In this document: positions 17,132 through 24,988 of the stretch, in pieces
How positions within the stretch are numbered: position 1 is the stretch's first letter
How the letters are laid out: every line of letters begins with the position of its first letter
Source: Pedobacter polaris
GTDB lineage: Bacteria; Bacteroidota; Bacteroidia; Sphingobacteriales; Sphingobacteriaceae
Assembly (NCBI RefSeq): GCF_005116505.1
Contig: NZ_SWBR01000001.1
Span: forward strand, 1-64,000
Reading direction: 5' to 3'
Length of the DNA: 64,000 nt
The notes under the pieces: model-generated
What the model was told of the DNA's origin: nothing
The model's database searches: none
Seen by the model: the letters and a program-made list of their open reading frames with translations, nothing else
Made by a program: the position numbers and the translations under genes

Positions 17132-18348
17132 TTGAGTACCTTATTTTCATTATTGGTATTGAATAATCTAGCACTCAAATAGTACCTGCTTCTAGCCTTG
17201 TTATTAAAATTTACATCAATTAAGAAATTCTCATAAAGCGTTGTTGGAGTTTGCATGATGAACCTATTGCAAGCTATCTTTCCATCAACAACTACCCCTT
17301 TTTCTAATTTAACCATACCAGTACTAAATACTTCACCCTTAATATGGTTTTGTTTACCTAAACTGATAATGGTTTGCAGCGGTGATCTTTTTTCTTCATG
17401 AGTAAAAAGTATACCTTCAAAGTTTACATTTTCTCCTAAAGCGATTTTGGGCAAGCTTCCTGATTTTTCTGTCCTTATCACCGCAGCAACAGATGGATAA
17501 TGGAGATTTACCTGATTACCAATACGAATTGAATCTGTAGCAAAAAGTTGGCAACTTCCTTTAAAACCATCTTCCACTTTTATAAATGGCGCAAATAGCT
17601 GTATGCCATTTAATGTTGAACTGGCACTAATGGTAACTGAGGAATCTGCAAATAACATGATATTACCATTGAGGTTCACATTGTTCAAATTTGCCTTTTG
17701 GAGCAACCTGAAGCTTTGTGTAGAGTCTAAAAAGGATACTTTTAGTTCACTTCTTTCAAGCATGGGCAACTCTTTGCTGCTAAGATCTAATTTGTCCTTT
17801 ATAGCTTTTAATAAGGTTTGATTAATGGGCTTCAAACTTCTTGAACTAAAAGAGGTATTCCCTCCATAAATTAACTGGGCATTGGCATAGGGTTTACCTT
17901 CTGCATAAGATTTTTTTAGTCCGGCCTTGGGCAATTCGGCGTTTCCTGTTATTTTCGTATTGCCACTAAGGGACAATGGTCTATCTTCATCACTTAGGTA
18001 TAAAACGGTAGAATCTGGTCTTACCCCTATTAGCATAACTTTTTTAAGTGTGTCTTGAAGAATGAAGGCTTTGATAACCGCCAAGTCATAAAAACCCCAT
18101 TGTTTTCGTTCAATAATTAAGCTATCGGCGTCCTTACCAAATAAATCAAGACCTTTCAAACCGTAATTGCCATCCTCAGCCAAAACATATTTAACACCAG
18201 AATTTAAATTGTTCTGTAGCCTATTAAACCGAATTTCTTTTAAATAACTATTTCTATAATGTGCCGCCAACATAATTAATGATGCAGAAATAACAGCTAT
18301 AAAAAAGGCAATTACAATCGAGAAATATAAGGCACCTGCTTTTAGCAT
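17119..18348 (-). CDS. GspK/PilX-like membrane-anchored protein with beta-helix-like body
   Basis: This 409-residue protein has an N-terminal KAGALYFSIVIAFFIAVISA helix. If processed after Gly, it lacks Glu at +5, as is known for GspK-type pseudopilins. The body has successive short strands (NLNNVNLNGNIMLFADSSVT, STLNGIQLFAPFIKVEDGF, HIKGEVFSTGMVKLEKGV) that resemble the repeating turns of a bactofilin-like or right-handed beta-helix fold. It sits where GspK would be, before the I- and J-like genes. I infer a tip or anchor component of the pseudopilus. The combination of a K-like helix and a beta-helix-like body is unusual. Confidence 0.6.
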   Translation of the reverse strand: MLKAGALYFSIVIAFFIAVISASLIMLAAHYRNSYLKEIRFNRLQNNLNSGVKYVLAEDGNYGLKGLDLFGKDADSLIIERKQWGFYDLAVIKAFILQDTLKKVMLIGVRPDSTVLYLSDEDRPLSLSGNTKITGNAELPKAGLKKSYAEGKPYANAQLIYGGNTSFSSRSLKPINQTLLKAIKDKLDLSSKELPMLERSELKVSFLDSTQSFRLLQKANLNNVNLNGNIMLFADSSVTISASSTLNGIQLFAPFIKVEDGFKGSCQLFATDSIRIGNQVNLHYPSVAAVIRTEKSGSLPKIALGENVNFEGILFTHEEKRSPLQTIISLGKQNHIKGEVFSTGMVKLEKGVVVDGKIACNRFIMQTPTTLYENFLIDVNFNNKARSRYYLSARLFNTNNENKVLKWLD

Positions 18349-18929
18349 TAGTTGTGTTTTTTAGCAAAAACCTGCTTAATCCAACTCTGAGATGGATTTT
18401 CTATTAAGCCTTCTTTATATTTGGAAATGACAACACTATCTGGTCCATGATAAGTTTTATATATTCCATTAATTTTACCAGCCTTATAATTACCTTCTTG
18501 TAATAAATTGCCTAATTGGTCATATTTAAAAAACTGACCATGTAATATTCCCTCTTTGTAATTAACTTTCTCCATCAAAACCCCATCAATGGCCCAAATA
18601 TGCCATTCTCCATCTTTCAAACCTGCCTTAAACACTCCTTTTTCTTTCAGGTTATTACTCAAATAAAAATCGTTATAGTTACCATTTAAAAGCTTGCCAC
18701 TAAAGCCACCTTGAGTAATTTGAATGCGATTATTACTGTACCAATGGTATTTTCTGATAGGATCAGTAGATTTTGGTTCTTTGTTTGGTTTAACTTGAAA
18801 AACTATTTTATGGTCAATAAAATTGATGGTGTGTTTATAGTCATTGATATCAAAATTGACAGCGTTGTTTTGTGCTTTAAGGGTCAGTGAAAAGCAAAGT
18901 AAAAAAAGGATAAGCAAGTATCTAAGCAT
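18348..18929 (-). CDS. Secreted MORN-type repeat protein
   Basis: This 193-residue protein has a signal peptide (cleavage near TLKAQ). Repeated motifs of the MORN/YwqK kind follow: GGFSGKLLNGNYNDFY, KEKGVFKAGLKDGEWHIW, YKEGILHGQFFKYDQLGN and LQEGNYKAGKINGIYKTYHG. Such repeats form beta-hairpin ladders that mediate binding. It is translated directly after the GspC-like gene (adjacent stop and start) and shares one base with the GspK-like gene. A role as a periplasmic or surface accessory of the pseudopilin machine is inferred from the operon. Confidence 0.75.
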   Translation of the reverse strand: MLRYLLILFLLCFSLTLKAQNNAVNFDINDYKHTINFIDHKIVFQVKPNKEPKSTDPIRKYHWYSNNRIQITQGGFSGKLLNGNYNDFYLSNNLKEKGVFKAGLKDGEWHIWAIDGVLMEKVNYKEGILHGQFFKYDQLGNLLQEGNYKAGKINGIYKTYHGPDSVVISKYKEGLIENPSQSWIKQVFAKKHN

Positions 18930-19424
18930 CTATTTTAGTTTAATGTATTTTTTTTCATTTTGGTATTGTAGCTTAACAGAATCTGTGGCATATTTAACCA
19001 ATTTAACCCCATGTAATTGCTGGCCTTCAGTTAGCATAAACTCTTTACCATCTAGTGTTAACATGGCCACTTTTTTCTTGTTTATGGGATTATTGATATA
19101 TCCAGTATACTGTATAGCATTCCATTTTACTGGAACTTTTATATTCATGTGCATTGGAGCAGCCGCTATGGCTATTGATGGACTTTTTGCTATTTCATGG
19201 ACAATTTCTTGGCTATTTTCGGAAAATGGATTTCTATAATCTAGTCTTAGCGAAACTTGATCTTCCTCATGGTTCACCATGTTAAAGTATGCTACTTTAG
19301 TAGTATTTGCTGATAAAATAGGAGTATCCTCCGCAGCCATGGAATTAAAAACTCTATAAAATATAATGCCCCATAGTGCAACCACACTAATTAACAAGAG
19401 ATAAGTGAATTTTTTATTTTTCAT
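18930..19424 (-). CDS. PilP/GspC-like inner-membrane protein
   Basis: I chose the ATG at 19424, one base after the stop of the lipoprotein gene; an earlier in-frame start at 19505 would overlap that gene. The 164-residue protein has one membrane segment (residues 6-24) and a periplasmic region. The C-terminal 60 residues (YTGYINNPINKKKVAMLTLD, FMLTEGQQLHGVKLVKYA, KKYIKLK) follow the pattern of the homology region of GspC/PilP proteins, which contact the outer-membrane secretin. This suggests that the system uses a secretin encoded elsewhere. Similarity is of pattern, not of strong motifs. Confidence 0.65.
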   Translation of the reverse strand: MKNKKFTYLLLISVVALWGIIFYRVFNSMAAEDTPILSANTTKVAYFNMVNHEEDQVSLRLDYRNPFSENSQEIVHEIAKSPSIAIAAAPMHMNIKVPVKWNAIQYTGYINNPINKKKVAMLTLDGKEFMLTEGQQLHGVKLVKYATDSVKLQYQNEKKYIKLK

Positions 19425-19425
19425 C

Positions 19426-20370
19426 TTATTGAATGGTGAAACTAAATAAATCACTAAAGCTTCCTTTATTACCAGCCTTATCAATTGCTCGCACCTTCCA
19501 TCCAATTACTTCATTGCTATCACCAGCATTAAATGTGTAAGTATTGGTGGTTAAAAGCATTGGATAAGAAGTGCTGTAAAGGGTAGTCAAATCGCTCTGA
19601 TAAACTATCAGTTCATATTTTTCTGCATCTGTAATTGAATTCCAGGTTAATTGCACTGGCTTTGCAACTGTTTTATTGTTTAACGGGGCGGTTAATTTAA
19701 CTTGGACAGGGGGTGTAGCATCATAAGAAAAATTACGAACCACAGACCATTTTGAGTTTTCTGTGGTGCTCTCTCCCCTTACTCGAAATTGATAGTTTCC
19801 TTCTTTTGAAAGCGTTTTTAAGAAAGACAAATTAGTAGTGGTTACATTTAAGACAAGGTTGTTTTCGTCTATAAAATTTTGATTATCTAGCTGTACACGG
19901 TATTGGGTGGCACCAAATAAATTCAACCATTCCAGTTTAACATCTGGGCTTGAAGTGAAAAAATTATTTGTGGGACTAGTTAATTGAATAACATTATTTG
20001 TTAAAGAAGAGGGGTGCACAATAAAGCTTTGTGTGGTATAGGATGTTTGACTGCTTCCATTTTCTGCCCTCACCCTCCATTGATATTTGCCGGGGTCTAG
20101 TGTATAAGTAAACTTATCTTTTTTTACCAAAGTATCTAATATTAGTTTTTGAATGTTACTAAAATCTGTACTTACTACTTGCAAGCGATAGCCTAAGGCA
20201 TCCTGTTGCATTTCCCACCAAAAAGTTAATTGGTAATTACTAGTTTCTAAATTATTTGTTGGTGCTAATAACACCATATTTTTATGGTTAAGGGATGGTT
20301 CTATGAATTCATTGCATGACAAGCAAAAAACAATGGACATCAAAACCATATAGAATAGTTTTTTTATCAT
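19426..20370 (-). CDS. Fibronectin-III-like lipoprotein
   Basis: This 314-residue protein has a lipoprotein signal (SIVFCLSC, Cys near residue 19). Three FnIII-like repeats of about 90 residues follow, each beginning with a proline-rich strand (LLAPTNN, LTSPTNN, LTAPLNN) and containing the tryptophan and YRLQV/YRVQL/YELIV strands, with FRVR- or WRVR-type ends. It lies one base after the LytTR gene and overlaps nothing. As an outer-membrane lipoprotein it may be a docking or pilotin-like factor, or a substrate-binding surface protein, of the pseudopilin system. Function is inferred. Confidence 0.72.
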   Translation of the reverse strand: MIKKLFYMVLMSIVFCLSCNEFIEPSLNHKNMVLLAPTNNLETSNYQLTFWWEMQQDALGYRLQVVSTDFSNIQKLILDTLVKKDKFTYTLDPGKYQWRVRAENGSSQTSYTTQSFIVHPSSLTNNVIQLTSPTNNFFTSSPDVKLEWLNLFGATQYRVQLDNQNFIDENNLVLNVTTTNLSFLKTLSKEGNYQFRVRGESTTENSKWSVVRNFSYDATPPVQVKLTAPLNNKTVAKPVQLTWNSITDAEKYELIVYQSDLTTLYSTSYPMLLTTNTYTFNAGDSNEVIGWKVRAIDKAGNKGSFSDLFSFTIQ

Positions 20371-20371
20371 T

Positions 20372-21217
20372 TTAAATAAAGTTTAATAAGGTAAGGTCAA
20401 GTAAATCGATACAGTTAAGCATCAAACCACTATAAAACAAGCAAATAGAGGCTGTTATCGAATAATCAAATGTTTGCAAATAGTTTTTCTTCTTAATCAT
20501 TTTTTGGTTCTTTCTTTCAGAAAAAAGTTTTTTATAGGTACCCCCTATTAATATTTTATAGTTTTCGTTATCGTTAAGTACAATGTTATTGCCTTCAATA
20601 GAGGTAACCTTATCATAGTGAATAATGAAAGATTTATGTACCCTGATAAAAAATTCCTCTGGCAAACATTCTTCCATTTCTTTCATGGTATTATGACAGA
20701 TCAGTTTTTTATCATGAACCATGTGCAATACCACGTAATTTTGCAGGGCCTCAATAAATATGACGTCTTTACATCTAACTAAAACTTCCTTTTGGCCTTT
20801 AGAATCTGCCTTCACAAAAAATGAATTTGTAATGGGTTCCTCTTTCCTAAGGCTATCCGAGGCGGCTAATGAAGAAAAGCGCATGAACTTGTTCATACTC
20901 ATCTCAAATCTTGCAAATGTTAGGGGCATCATGAGAAAATCAAAGCCCAAGGTATCAAAAGCATCATAGGCGTGGCTATAACAATTAGCAATGTAAATGA
21001 TGGTTGATTTTTGCCCTATTTCTAATAAGGTAGCTTTGTGAGTAGATGCAAGGCTGATATCAACAAATAAGATATGCGGGCTATCCTTAATAACTGAACT
21101 TAGACCAAGGGGATTGGGCAATGCCTGGCCATTTAATGTGGTTAGCTGAAACCATTCTATGTATTTTTTTAGGGTATGCATTGAAGAAGGTTCACTGAGG
21201 ATGTAGCAACTGATCAT
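20372..21217 (-). CDS. LytTR transcription regulator with degenerate receiver
   Basis: The 281-residue protein has an N-terminal receiver-like domain and a LytTR DNA-binding domain at about residues 135-235 (VRCKDVIFIEALQNYVVLHM, EEFFIRVHKSFIIHYDKV). In the receiver the phosphorylatable Asp (FVDIS, Asp53) remains. The acidic pair is replaced (ILSEP), the Thr/Ser is Ala (IANCY), and the conserved Lys before Pro is Met (FLMMPL). Normal phosphorylation is therefore unlikely. About 45 hydrophobic residues extend beyond the DNA-binding domain. It heads the pseudopilin operon and is the obvious candidate to bind the repeated operators upstream of this operon, the RHS operon and the tail-fibre-like gene. 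Confidence 0.85.
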   Translation of the reverse strand: MISCYILSEPSSMHTLKKYIEWFQLTTLNGQALPNPLGLSSVIKDSPHILFVDISLASTHKATLLEIGQKSTIIYIANCYSHAYDAFDTLGFDFLMMPLTFARFEMSMNKFMRFSSLAASDSLRKEEPITNSFFVKADSKGQKEVLVRCKDVIFIEALQNYVVLHMVHDKKLICHNTMKEMEECLPEEFFIRVHKSFIIHYDKVTSIEGNNIVLNDNENYKILIGGTYKKLFSERKNQKMIKKKNYLQTFDYSITASICLFYSGLMLNCIDLLDLTLLNFI

Positions 21218-21529
21218 AAAAATTTTAAAAAGCGTTAATAAATTTGGTTATCCTATCTTGTGCTAATGATTGTGAAAACTATCAAATTCCATATTATGGT
21301 GCTAATATTTTATACGGAAAGGTATTTTTTCTTGACGAAAGGTCTATGGCATAAGCTTTTGCTAATTAGAAATATCAAGTTAATTCTTAAACTAACTCTA
21401 TTGTTGAAAATTAATCAAGATGATGATTGCATTAGTTGTTTTTCATAAGAAACTGATTATGTGTTAAAATAATTTGTTAACCCAACTTAAAAGCTGGCCA
21501 CCTAATTTAAACAGTAGTTTTTTAGAAAA
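21218..21529. other. Long AT-rich leader of the pseudopilin operon
   Basis: About 310 bases separate the operator/promoter module from the LytTR start codon, against about 95 bases in the two other copies of the module. I see no plausible gene on either strand. Either the transcript has a long leader or a second promoter lies within it. Confidence 0.45.
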
Positions 21530-21606
21530 GTATTTTTTTTGCCAATTACCATTTTCGGGTGACGAACGATACGAATCTCATGATGAACTAGCGTTTTTGG
21601 CTGATA
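21530..21606 (-). promoter_or_regulatory. LytTR-type operator and promoter, copy 3
   Basis: On the minus strand GTTCATCA (21581-21588) and GTTCGTCA (21560-21567) start 21 bases apart. The surrounding sequence, including GAAAATGGTAATTGGC and a downstream AAATTAGGT, matches the copy at 11944-12013 over roughly 80-125 bases. TACTTTTC may be the -7 box. It points towards the LytTR/pseudopilin operon. The strand, order and spacing are the same in all three copies. Confidence 0.62.
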
Positions 21607-21843
21607 TTATGAAATTAAAAAGCGAGAAATTTCGGGTAAAATCTCCCTTAAAAAAGCATTTTCTTCTTAGTAAAGCTATTTGCACAATAAGCGTGTTAAA
21701 AAAACTATGCTTTATTTTTTAATCTATATAATTACTAAGCTAAGAATTGGCATTGTGGATTAGTATAGTAGAAAAATACAACTTATCAATATTTTGTCAA
21801 TTAAACTTAATGTTGGTCGTTTACTTTATGTATAGCGCTCGTC

Positions 21844-21877
21844 TTTTTGTTATTGATAAGGGAATGCCTTAACTTTG
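21844..21877 (+). promoter_or_regulatory. Promoter of ahcY
   Basis: TTTTTG at 21844-21849 and a perfect TAACTTTG at 21870-21877 are separated by 20 bases, matching the Bacteroidota TTTG / TAnnTTTG consensus. The ahcY start codon lies 22 bases downstream. Confidence 0.75.
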
Positions 21878-21899
21878 CGGTTCATTAAAAACAAAAAAT

Positions 21900-23216
21900 A
21901 TGTCATCAGTAGAGACTTCTTATGTTCCTTATAAAGTTAAGGACATTTCACTGGCAGAATGGGGCCGCAAAGAGATTGGATTAGCAGAAGCAGAAATGCC
22001 GGGGCTAATGTCGCTTAGAAAAGAATTCGGACCATCTAAACCTTTAGCAGGCGCTCGCATTGCGGGTTGTTTGCACATGACCATTCAGACTGCAGTTCTA
22101 ATCGAAACCTTGGTAGAACTTGGTGCTGAAGTAACTTGGTCTTCATGTAACATTTTCTCAACTCAAGATCATGCTGCTGCTGCAATTGCTGCTGCAGGTA
22201 TTCAGGTTTATGCTTGGAAAGGCTTAAACGAAACTGATTTTGATTGGTGTATTGAACAAACTTTACATTTTGGCCCAGATCGTCAACCCCTAAATATGAT
22301 TTTAGATGATGGCGGCGATTTAACCAATATGGTTTTTGATAAATATCCTGAGCTAATTGCAGCTATCAAAGGTTTGTCTGAAGAAACTACAACTGGTGTT
22401 CATCGTTTATATGAAAGAATGAAAAACGGCACATTGCATTTACCTGCAATTAACGTTAACGATTCTGTAACTAAATCTAAATTCGATAATAAATACGGAT
22501 GTCGTGAATCATTAGTAGACGCAATCCGTCGTGCTACCGATGTAATGATGGCTGGTAAAGTAGCTGTTGTTTGCGGTTATGGCGATGTTGGTAAAGGTTC
22601 TGCAGAATCTTTAAGCTCTCAAGGTGTACGTGTAATCGTTACTGAGATCGACCCAATCTGTGCATTACAAGCAGCAATGGAAGGTTATGAAGTAAAACGT
22701 TTAGACACCGCAATTAAAGAGGCAGATATCGTTGTTACTACTACAGGTAACTGTGATATCGTTCGCGAAAAACACTTCAGGGCATTAAAAGACAAAGCTA
22801 TCGTTTGTAACATTGGTCACTTCGATAACGAAATCGATATGGCTTGGTTAAATGGAACGTATGGCGATACCAAAGTTGAGATTAAACCACAGGTTGACAA
22901 ATATACAATCGACGGTAAAGATGTAATTATCTTAGCCGAAGGCCGTTTGGTTAACTTAGGCTGCGCAACTGGCCACCCAAGTTTTGTAATGAGTAACTCA
23001 TTTACCAACCAGACTTTGGCCCAGTTAGAACTTTGGACTAACCCAGGTAAATACGAGAACAAAGTTTATGTGTTGCCAAAACACCTAGACGAAAAAGTGG
23101 CTCGTTTACACTTAGAAAAAATTGGTGTAGAATTAGACGTTTTAGATCAGCACCAGGCAGATTATATCGGTGTTCCAGTAGAAGGTCCTTTCAAACCAGA
23201 TACTTATAGATACTAA
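21900..23216 (+). CDS. ahcY: Adenosylhomocysteinase
   Basis: The 438-residue protein is full length for S-adenosylhomocysteine hydrolase. It has the NAD-binding motif [16 protein letters not shown] around residue 225, the substrate-site segments [13 protein letters not shown] and [11 protein letters not shown], and the typical C-terminus [10 protein letters not shown]. It converts S-adenosylhomocysteine to homocysteine and adenosine with bound NAD, relieving product inhibition of methyltransferases in the cytoplasm. It stands alone with its own promoter, and a strong hairpin terminator lies about 90 bases downstream. Confidence 0.98.
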   Translation: MSSVETSYVPYKVKDISLAEWGRKEIGLAEAEMPGLMSLRKEFGPSKPLAGARIAGCLHMTIQTAVLIETLVELGAEVTWSSCNIFSTQDHAAAAIAAAGIQVYAWKGLNETDFDWCIEQTLHFGPDRQPLNMILDDGGDLTNMVFDKYPELIAAIKGLSEETTTGVHRLYERMKNGTLHLPAINVNDSVTKSKFDNKYGCRESLVDAIRRATDVMMAGKVAVVCGYGDVGKGSAESLSSQGVRVIVTEIDPICALQAAMEGYEVKRLDTAIKEADIVVTTTGNCDIVREKHFRALKDKAIVCNIGHFDNEIDMAWLNGTYGDTKVEIKPQVDKYTIDGKDVIILAEGRLVNLGCATGHPSFVMSNSFTNQTLAQLELWTNPGKYENKVYVLPKHLDEKVARLHLEKIGVELDVLDQHQADYIGVPVEGPFKPDTYRY

Positions 23217-23304
23217 ACCCCAAACCCCTAAAGGGGCTTCAGAGTTACATAAAGCTTAAAGACTAAAGCTGCTTTTATCTTTGGTTTTAAGCTTTCAACT
23301 TAAA

Positions 23305-23334
23305 AGAGATGTGCATTTTGCATGTCTCTTTTTG
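23305..23334 (+). terminator. Intrinsic terminator after ahcY
   Basis: AGAGATGTGCA pairs with TGCATGTCTCT around a short loop (two G-U pairs), followed by a run of T. Confidence 0.75.
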
Positions 23335-23534
23335 GTTTTAACCATATAAGAAATGTAAATGCATTTGAGCTTATATGCCTTATATGGTTAATTTATTTAG
23401 AAAAAGTTTGTCAGTAGCTCATCGGTTAGTTCAGCCCTGCTTTCCGCTTAAGTCTTTTCGCTTTCAGCTCAAAAGCTATTGCTACAATCAGGTTTATTTT
23501 ACAAAGAATTGAAGTTCTTTTGAACCTGAAAACC

Positions 23535-23542
23535 TACATTTG
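23535..23542 (+). promoter_or_regulatory. Probable -7 box of the DUF6370-like gene
   Basis: TACATTTG matches the Bacteroidota TAnnTTTG consensus 88 bases before the start codon. No well-spaced TTG element is obvious. The 5' leader it would define contains the palindromic repeat at 23557-23609. Confidence 0.4.
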
Positions 23543-23556
23543 TATTAAAGGTTATC

Positions 23557-23609
23557 ACTCTGAATTTATTTCAGAGTCTATATAAACAGATGCTGAAATA
23601 AATTCAGCA
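23557..23609. repeat. Paired palindromic repeat in a 5' leader
   Basis: ACTCTGAA/TTCAGAGT (23557-23577) and TGCTGAA/TTCAGCA (23591-23609) each form a hairpin. In addition, TGAATTTATTTCAG (23561-23574) is the exact reverse complement of CTGAAATAAATTCA (23593-23606), so a single 14-base-pair stem is an alternative. The arrangement resembles a dispersed intergenic repeat seen in related genomes, by memory only. Confidence 0.6.
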
Positions 23610-23629
23610 AGACGAGCAAATTTACAATT

Positions 23630-23965
23630 ATGAAACACTTACTATTCGCCCTAATTATAACATCTTTCAGCTTTGCTGCAAACGCACAAAGTAACCCAAA
23701 ACAAGCCACAAAAATTGAAAACAAAACTGTAGAAATTGCTTGTGGCGAATGCAAATTTAAAATGAAAGGTAAGAGTTGTGATTTAGCAATTCGCGTAGAT
23801 GGAAAATCTTACTTTGTTGATGGAAAAACAGTAGATGATTTTGGTGATGCCCATGATGAAAAACACGGATTTTGCAATGTAATTAGCAAAGCTACTGTAA
23901 CAGGTGAGATTGTAAACAATCGTTTTAAAGCAAAAACAATTACTTTGTTGCCAGAAAAGAAATAA
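23630..23965 (+). CDS. Small secreted cysteine protein, DUF6370-like
   Basis: The 111-residue protein has a signal peptide (cleavage after AANAQ). The mature part has a CGEC pair (VEIACGECKFKMKGKSCDLA), two further cysteines, and the segments VDGKSYFVDGKTVDDFGDAH and HGFCNVI. I recognise this as the DUF6370 family of uncharacterised periplasmic proteins. The spaced cysteines and histidines could bind a metal or form disulfides, but no function is established. The gene is monocistronic. Confidence 0.75.
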   Translation: MKHLLFALIITSFSFAANAQSNPKQATKIENKTVEIACGECKFKMKGKSCDLAIRVDGKSYFVDGKTVDDFGDAHDEKHGFCNVISKATVTGEIVNNRFKAKTITLLPEKK

Positions 23966-24180
23966 TTAAACGCAGAGAACACTGAGTTTACAATGAGAAG
24001 ATAGAGCAATCAAGCTTTATCATTTTTATATATACAATTTGTGTGCTTTCCCTGTGATAAAAGTTAATTTCATATTCCAAATGCAAGCAAACTAAATTAT
24101 AACCTTTGCCTAACTCTCCATTCTCTGCGGTTAAAATCTTCGCTTTGGCCTTTCAGCTTTAGTCTTTCAGCCTAAACTCC

Positions 24181-24188
24181 TATCTTTG
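24181..24188 (+). promoter_or_regulatory. -7 box of pdxJ, leaderless arrangement
   Basis: TATCTTTG ends four bases before the pdxJ ATG. With the usual distance from the -7 box, transcription would begin at or beside the start codon. The same CATC-ATG arrangement is found before ribH. Confidence 0.5.
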
Positions 24189-24192
24189 CATC

Positions 24193-24909
24193 ATGACAAA
24201 ACTATCAGTCAACATCAATAAAATAGCAACTTTGCGTAACAGTCGGGGTGGCAATAACCCTGATTTGGTTAAAGTTGCACTAGATTGTGAGCGTTTTGGT
24301 GCACAAGGAATAACAGTACATCCGCGTCCAGACGAAAGACACATTCGTTATCAAGACACCTTTGATTTAAAAGCAGTAATTGCTACAGAATTTAACATTG
24401 AAGGCAATTGTAAAGAACAAAAATTCATTGATCTTGTCTTAGCAAACAAACCAGCCCAAGTAACTTTAGTACCTGATATTTTAGGGCAAATCACTTCTAA
24501 CCATGGCTGGGATACCATTAAAGAGCAATCTTATTTAAAAGACATGGTTTCTCTTTTCCAAGATGCAGGCATTCGTGTTTCTATCTTTGTAGATCCAGTT
24601 ATCGAAATGGTAGAAGGTGCTTTGGCAACAGGAACAGATAGAATTGAATTATATACCGAGGCTTATGCAAGCTATTACCATAAAAACAAAGAACAGGCAA
24701 TTGCTCCTTACATTGCAGCTGCAAAAAAGGCCAATGAATTAGGTTTGGGTTTAAATGCTGGTCACGATTTAGACTTGGATAACCTCAAATATTTCGCTCA
24801 AAACATTCCGAATCTTTTAGAAGTATCCATCGGCCATGCCTTAATAAGTGATGCATTATACTTCGGATTGGAAAATACCATTCAACTTTATTTAAAACAA
24901 CTTAATTAG
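24193..24909 (+). CDS. pdxJ: Pyridoxine 5'-phosphate synthase
   Basis: The 238-residue protein matches PdxJ throughout: [17 protein letters not shown] at the N-terminus, [37 protein letters not shown] and the C-terminal [12 protein letters not shown] and [13 protein letters not shown]. It is a TIM barrel that condenses 3-amino-2-oxopropyl phosphate with deoxyxylulose 5-phosphate to give pyridoxine 5'-phosphate, in the deoxyxylulose-dependent route to vitamin B6. The -7 box lies so close to the ATG that a leaderless mRNA is likely. Confidence 0.97.
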   Translation: MTKLSVNINKIATLRNSRGGNNPDLVKVALDCERFGAQGITVHPRPDERHIRYQDTFDLKAVIATEFNIEGNCKEQKFIDLVLANKPAQVTLVPDILGQITSNHGWDTIKEQSYLKDMVSLFQDAGIRVSIFVDPVIEMVEGALATGTDRIELYTEAYASYYHKNKEQAIAPYIAAAKKANELGLGLNAGHDLDLDNLKYFAQNIPNLLEVSIGHALISDALYFGLENTIQLYLKQLN

Positions 24910-24988
24910 GTTATGAGTTACGGGTTACGAGTTGAAGGCTTAAGCATCATATCCCGTAACCTATAACCCGCAACTTTCAACTCATATT

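Noticed and set aside
21474..21722. Plus-strand frame of 82 codons containing SGDERYESHDEL
   Set aside because: It overlaps the operator module. The homologous stretches at 11944-12013 and 13655-13735 have stop codons in the same frame, so conservation is of DNA sites, not protein.
24910..24988. Terminator after pdxJ
   Set aside because: The inverted repeats around GTTACGGGTTA are imperfect and lack a clear T run, so I did not call a terminator.
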